From positions 496,001 through 560,000 of the forward strand of contig NZ_RQJO01000008.1 of NCBI RefSeq assembly GCF_003858635.1: DNA of 64,000 nucleotides, read 5' to 3'. Both the position numbers and the translations under genes were made by a program. The notes below the pieces were generated by a model that was not told the origin of the DNA, did no database searches, and saw only the letters and a program-made list of their open reading frames with translations. This document shows positions 60,189-64,000 of this stretch, one piece after another. The DNA is from Larkinella rosea. Lineage in GTDB: Bacteria > Bacteroidota > Bacteroidia > Cytophagales > Spirosomataceae. Each line of letters begins with the position of its first letter. Position 1 is the stretch's first letter.

Positions 60189-60692
60189 ATGACTAACGAG
60201 GAAGTTGCCAAAGATCTGATCCGCCAGTTTGGGGAAGACGTTTACGATTTTGATGATCCGTACGGAATGCTGACGTTATCGACCAAACGGGAGCAGATTA
60301 TCCCGATGCTGCGGTATCTGAAAGACCATTCGTTGTATCAGATCAGTTTTCTGACGACACTGTGCGGTATTCATTATCCCGACGATCCAAATCCGGAACG
60401 GGAGTATTGTATCGTTTATCAGCTTCACAGTCTGGTCAATAATTTCCGACTGCGGATCAAAGTCTTTCTGTCGGAAGCCGATCTGCACATTCCAACGGCA
60501 ACGACGGTTTACCTGAGCGCCAACTGGATGGAACGCGAAACGTACGATTTCTTCGGGGTTATTTTCGACGGTCATCCGAAACTGACGCGGATTCTGAACA
60601 TGGAAGACATGGATTATTTTCCGATGCGGAAACAATACCCGCTCGAAGATCCGACGCGGGAAGACAAGATCGATGCATTGTTTGGGCGATAA
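60189..60692 (+). CDS. nuoC: NADH-quinone oxidoreductase subunit C
   Basis: A 167-residue 30-kDa-type subunit of the peripheral arm. It has an alpha/beta domain and the family signature WMERETYDFFGVIFDGHPKLTRIL followed by the segment PMRKQYPLED, kept in the order expected. Separate from NuoD, as in most bacteria other than enterics. Confidence 0.96.
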   Translation: MTNEEVAKDLIRQFGEDVYDFDDPYGMLTLSTKREQIIPMLRYLKDHSLYQISFLTTLCGIHYPDDPNPEREYCIVYQLHSLVNNFRLRIKVFLSEADLHIPTATTVYLSANWMERETYDFFGVIFDGHPKLTRILNMEDMDYFPMRKQYPLEDPTREDKIDALFGR

Positions 60693-60701
60693 TGATAGGA
60701 T

Positions 60702-60772
60702 GGCCGGATGGCTAAGAAGGGTCAAAGGGTTTCCTGTTTTTTACCCATCTGACCATTTTTACCCATCCAGCC
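60702..60772. repeat. degenerate hairpin in the nuoC-nuoD gap
   Basis: Left part 60702-60730 and right part 60743-60772 pair with about 80 percent identity. The right half carries CCATCCAGCCATT and AAGCCATTCAAC, both also found in the hairpin at 60098-60162. The two were probably derived from the same element. Confidence 0.6.
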
Positions 60773-60801
60773 ATTGAAGCCATTCAACAATTGAAAGTTA
60801 C

Positions 60802-62049
60802 ATGAGCACTGTACTTGACATATCGAATAAAGGCGTACCTGGTACTGATTTGCCCGCCAAATCGGAAGAAAACGTTCAGTACGTCAATGAGTTAACCACC
60901 CTGAACCTCGGGCCTACGCATCCGGCGACCCACGGTATTTTCCAGAACATTCTGCAAATGGATGGGGAAAAAATCGTGTCGGGTGAGCAGACGATCGGTT
61001 ACATTCACCGGGCGTTCGAGAAAATCGCCGAACGGCGGCCCTTCTACCAGATCACTACGCTGACCGACCGGATGAACTACTGTTCGTCGCCCATCAACAA
61101 CTTCGGCTGGCACATGACCGTCGAGAAGTTGCTGGGCATTACGGTACCGAAACGGGCGGAATACATTCGGGTGATCATGATGGAACTGGCCCGGATTGCC
61201 GATCACCTGATTTGTAACGGAATTCTGGGTGTGGATACGGGAGCTTTTACCGGTTTTCTGTACCTGTTCGAAGAACGCGAAAATATCTACGAAATCTACG
61301 AAGAAGTTTGCGGGGCGCGTCTGACGACCAACATGGGCCGGATTGGTGGCATGGAACGTGATTTATCGGCCGAAGCGATTCGTAAAATTCGCGCTTTCAT
61401 CAAGCGGTTTCCGCCCATTATGCGCGAGTTCGAGAAACTGTTCAACCGCAACCGGATTTTCATGGACCGCGTCGTCGACGTGGGCGGTATTACCGGCGAA
61501 CGCGCGCTGAACTACGGTTTTACGGGACCGAACCTTCGGGCCGCTGGCGTTGATTACGATGTGCGGGTGATGAATCCGTATTCGTCGTACCAGGACTTTG
61601 AATTTGATATTCCGGTTGGAAAAAGTGGCGACACCTACGACCGGTTTATGGTACGGAATGGCGAAATCTGGGAAAGTCTGCGGATTATCGAACAAGCCAT
61701 CGAGAACCTGCCCGAAGGACCGTATTTTGCGGATGCGCCGGAATATTATCTGCCGCCCAAGAAAGAAGTCTATCGCAACATGGAAGCCCTCATTTATCAC
61801 TTCAAGATTGTGATGGGTGAAATCGATGCGCCGGTGGGCGAGGTTTATCATTCCGTGGAAGGCGGTAATGGCGAACTGGGCTTTTACCTGATCAGCGATG
61901 GCGGTCGGGCGCCTTATCGTTTGCATTTCCGTCGGCCTTCGTTTATTTATTACCAGGCTTACCCGGAAATGTGCGTGGGAACGACGCTGTCGGATGCAAT
62001 TGTCATCATGAGCAGCCTGAACGTGATTGCGGGCGAATTGGATTCGTAA
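60802..62049 (+). CDS. nuoD: NADH-quinone oxidoreductase subunit D
   Basis: A 415-residue 49-kDa subunit forming part of the quinone site. Family strings: LGPTHPATHGIFQNIL, then YIHRAFEKIAERR, TDRMNYCSSPINNFGW and PVGEVYHSVEGGNGELGFYL near the end. The N-terminal 25 residues are variable. Length is normal. It is followed 27 bases later by a DUF29 gene rather than by nuoE. Confidence 0.97.
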   Translation: MSTVLDISNKGVPGTDLPAKSEENVQYVNELTTLNLGPTHPATHGIFQNILQMDGEKIVSGEQTIGYIHRAFEKIAERRPFYQITTLTDRMNYCSSPINNFGWHMTVEKLLGITVPKRAEYIRVIMMELARIADHLICNGILGVDTGAFTGFLYLFEERENIYEIYEEVCGARLTTNMGRIGGMERDLSAEAIRKIRAFIKRFPPIMREFEKLFNRNRIFMDRVVDVGGITGERALNYGFTGPNLRAAGVDYDVRVMNPYSSYQDFEFDIPVGKSGDTYDRFMVRNGEIWESLRIIEQAIENLPEGPYFADAPEYYLPPKKEVYRNMEALIYHFKIVMGEIDAPVGEVYHSVEGGNGELGFYLISDGGRAPYRLHFRRPSFIYYQAYPEMCVGTTLSDAIVIMSSLNVIAGELDS

Positions 62050-62076
62050 AATCCCGATAGGGAGAAAGGAGGGCTT

Positions 62077-62517
62077 ATGAAACCCGACTGGGAAGATTTA
62101 GTCAGTAGTTCATACCCGGAAACCGTTGAAACTATTCGGAAACTTATCGAAGATAAGGAGTACGAAGAAGCGATGGAAGGGCTGGATGAACTTTATGAAA
62201 ATATGTCAAATACTGACAAACGGGCGTTGGAAAGCCAACTGGTCCGGCTCATGGTCCACGTTTTGAAATGGCGTTATCAACCGCAAAAACGTTCGACCAG
62301 TTGGGTAAGGACGGTTGTAAATGCCCGGCGAGAAATTCATAAACTCCAGAAATACGTGCCTTCTTTGAATAGAGAGTTTATTGAAAATAATTGGCAGGAA
62401 AGTTTTGGAGACGCCGTTGAAGAAGCCAAAGCCGAAATGAACCTGTCGCGTAAAGATAAATTTGAACCTGCTCCATTAACGTGGCAGGAAGTATTTGAAG
62501 ATGAATACCTGCTGTAA
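62077..62517 (+). CDS. DUF29 family protein inside the nuo operon
   Basis: A 146-residue cytosolic helical protein. It matches my memory of DUF29: a short acidic first helix (YPETVETIRKLIEDKEYEEA), then KRALESQLVRLMVHVLKWRYQPQKRSTSW with the family W-x-Y-x-P/Q-x-x-R-S-x-S-W block, VNARREIHKL, and the tail TWQEVFEDEYLL. Function unknown; DUF29 is abundant in cyanobacteria. It is an addition to the complex I genes, 27 bases after nuoD and six before nuoE, so it is co-transcribed. It lacks any known complex I motif. Confidence 0.82.
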   Translation: MKPDWEDLVSSSYPETVETIRKLIEDKEYEEAMEGLDELYENMSNTDKRALESQLVRLMVHVLKWRYQPQKRSTSWVRTVVNARREIHKLQKYVPSLNREFIENNWQESFGDAVEEAKAEMNLSRKDKFEPAPLTWQEVFEDEYLL

Positions 62518-62523
62518 AACGAT

Positions 62524-63021
62524 ATGACGGAAACGCCAACTACCGTAGAATTTACCCCTGAGCGACTAACAATAGCGCAGGAAATGATTGCCCGTTATCC
62601 ACAGGGTCGGCAGAAGTCGGCGCTGTTGCCGCTGTTGCACCTGGCGCAGGAGCAATGGGGCTGGCTCAGCCCCGAAGTGATGGATTATGTGGGACGTATG
62701 CTTGATATTCAGGCCATTGAGGTTTATGAAGTGGCGACGTTTTACACCATGTTCCACCTCGACCCGGTGGGTAAGCACGTCATCGAGTACTGTCGGACGG
62801 GCCCTTGCTGCCTGATGGGGGGAGAAGAAGTTTACGATTACCTGAAACAGAAACTCGGCATTCAGGCCGGACAAACTACGCCCGATCAGCAGTTTACGCT
62901 GAAAGAAGTGGAGTGTCTGGCCGCTTGCGGAATGGGACCGGTTTTTCAAATTCGCGAAAAATACTACATGCATCTGACCCGGGAACGCGTCGATGAAATC
63001 ATTGAAGAATTAAGCCGGTAA
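62524..63021 (+). CDS. nuoE: NADH-quinone oxidoreductase subunit E
   Basis: A 165-residue 24-kDa subunit with a thioredoxin-like [2Fe-2S] domain. Cluster ligands are Cys90 and Cys95 (EYCRTGPC) and Cys131 and Cys135 (ECLAACG). The N-terminal helical bundle contains RQKSALLPLLHLAQEQWGWL. Its NuoF partner does not follow directly; a PhyH-type dioxygenase gene lies in between. Confidence 0.97.
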   Translation: MTETPTTVEFTPERLTIAQEMIARYPQGRQKSALLPLLHLAQEQWGWLSPEVMDYVGRMLDIQAIEVYEVATFYTMFHLDPVGKHVIEYCRTGPCCLMGGEEVYDYLKQKLGIQAGQTTPDQQFTLKEVECLAACGMGPVFQIREKYYMHLTRERVDEIIEELSR

Positions 63022-63065
63022 AACCGGCTACCAGTCCAACCTCAAATCAACAGAGAAAGCACGTT

Positions 63066-64000
63066 ATGGAGAGTAGGTTAAAAGATAAACTTCGGCGGTT
63101 CTACCGGATGATTAAGTTCCGGATGAAGAACGCCCCGCTTGATTTTGAGGAAGATACATTGCCCTGGATTGATCGCTCAGATGCCGATATCGATGCTTTT
63201 GTCAAGAAATTTAAAACCCCGAAAGACTTTCCGTATGATTTAGGAAAATTGCTCCGCGACTGGCGTGATAAAGGCTACGTCATTCTGGAACAGGCCATCC
63301 CGACCGAATGGATCGACGGTTTATGGCAGGAAGTAGAAGAAGTGGTTGAAAACAACGAAAAATATTCGGTTAAATCGCTGGTTTATCAGTTTAATGACGG
63401 AAAGGAAACGCCCGTTAAAGACGTTCCCAAAGAAAAACTGAGAGGAATTGGATCGCGGTTGCTGGAATACCACAACAGTTCGGTGGGAGCCAAAAAAGTG
63501 ATGACACACCGCCACCTGGCCACGTTTCTGGATGCGGTTTTCAATGAAAAAACAACGGTTTTCCAAAGCCTGATTTTTAAATACGGAAGCCAGCAGGGAA
63601 CACACCAGGATTATCCGTGGGTACGTTCGAAAATTGCCAGCCACCTCGCGGCTGCCTGGATTCCGCTCGAAGACGTCAGCCCGGATTCGGGTCCGCTGCT
63701 GTATTATCCGGGATCTCACCGCCTGCCGAAGTTCAATTTTGGCACCGGAATCCTCTTCAGCGAGCAGGATTCGTACTATACGCCCGACGAATTTACCGAT
63801 TACCTGAATAAGATTTGCGCGAAAAATGGCATCAAGGGAACCGTGTTGCTCTTGAAAAAAGGCGATGTATTGTTCTGGCACGGCGCGCTGGCCCACGGCG
63901 GAAGTCGGATTAACAATCCGGGACTGACGCGTAAATCGTTTGTTTGTCACTATTCGACCTTACGCTCGTACCCAAAACACCGTTTTGAAGAAGGCGAAAA
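63066..64000 (+). CDS. PhyH-family (phytanoyl-CoA dioxygenase-like) oxygenase, 3' end outside window
   Basis: At least 311 residues, open at the right edge. The N-terminus is MESRLKDKLRRFYRMIKF. It is a 2-oxoglutarate- and Fe(II)-dependent oxygenase of the PhyH group: the double-stranded beta-helix has the metal HxD pair in GTHQDYPWVR, then WIPLEDVSPDSGPLLYYPGS, the distal His in HGALAHGGSR and the 2-oxoglutarate Arg in that same segment. The substrate is unknown; related proteins hydroxylate lipids, quinone-like or small secondary metabolites. It starts 44 bases after nuoE on the same strand and may be co-transcribed. It is not a complex I component. Confidence 0.88.
   Translation, partial: MESRLKDKLRRFYRMIKFRMKNAPLDFEEDTLPWIDRSDADIDAFVKKFKTPKDFPYDLGKLLRDWRDKGYVILEQAIPTEWIDGLWQEVEEVVENNEKYSVKSLVYQFNDGKETPVKDVPKEKLRGIGSRLLEYHNSSVGAKKVMTHRHLATFLDAVFNEKTTVFQSLIFKYGSQQGTHQDYPWVRSKIASHLAAAWIPLEDVSPDSGPLLYYPGSHRLPKFNFGTGILFSEQDSYYTPDEFTDYLNKICAKNGIKGTVLLLKKGDVLFWHGALAHGGSRINNPGLTRKSFVCHYSTLRSYPKHRFEEGE

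Noticed and set aside
60084-60801. Repeated CCATC/GATGG words in the nuo gaps as a CRISPR-like array
   Set aside because: The units are degenerate, have no regular spacers and form inverted repeats; no cas genes are near.

Overview
The window is 64 kb of a chromosome from a member of the Bacteroidota. The best fit is the order Cytophagales, near Spirosoma or Larkinella. Reasons: several genes are preceded by the Bacteroidota -7 promoter box TAnnTTTG; secreted proteins end in type IX secretion (T9SS) sorting domains; there is an ExbB-ExbD-ExbD-TonB energiser operon and a TonB-dependent receptor with a carboxypeptidase-like N-terminus; and the window carries XRE-S24 and DUF2141 proteins of types common in this group. 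No tRNA, rRNA, insertion sequence, prophage or CRISPR array was seen.

Layout. 0-2.7 kb: an Imm-5-like immunity protein cut by the edge, an aldo/keto reductase, a DUF6683-like exported protein and a DUF1801 protein. 2.8-5.6 kb: a signalling cassette (membrane histidine kinase, single-domain receiver, receiver-nucleotide cyclase). 5.7-12.1 kb: a TetR-controlled RND efflux operon with a palindrome across its promoter. 12.1-19.7 kb: a Crp/Fnr regulator, DUF2141, IMP dehydrogenase, an XRE-S24 regulator, a GH18 hydrolase and small accessory genes. 19.9-25.9 kb: an acetyltransferase overlapping a stand-alone adenylation-carrier-thioesterase enzyme, convergent with an MFS exporter, then DoxX and methyltransferase genes. 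26.0-32.8 kb (minus strand): a T9SS-secreted reprolysin-like protease split by a frameshift, a bacterial GRAS-domain protein coupled to a lactonase-type beta-propeller, and YceI. 33-45.5 kb: DPP IV, a VapBC-type pair, an esterase, a TonB-dependent receptor, a fatty-acid desaturase, DUF4345, an exported sugar-acid dehydratase and RraA-like pair, and an MFS transporter. 46-52 kb: exbB-exbD-exbD-tonB, a small membrane protein, a PstS-like lipoprotein and a TPR protein. 52-59 kb: adk, obgE and two tandem T9SS-sorted SGNH esterases. 59-64 kb: nuoABCD, a DUF29 gene, nuoE, and then a PhyH dioxygenase instead of nuoF.

Beyond genes, the clearest unexplained structure is a set of long intergenic hairpins (about 1.3, 8.9, 40.6, 42.5, 60.1 and 60.7 kb). 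Their arms are built from degenerate, roughly tandem short words. The word differs from site to site, but it is shared by the 8.9 and 42.5 kb copies and by the two copies in the nuo operon. The most distinctive proteins are the GRAS protein with its lactonase partner and the A-T-TE enzyme that lacks the usual amino-acid-binding aspartate.
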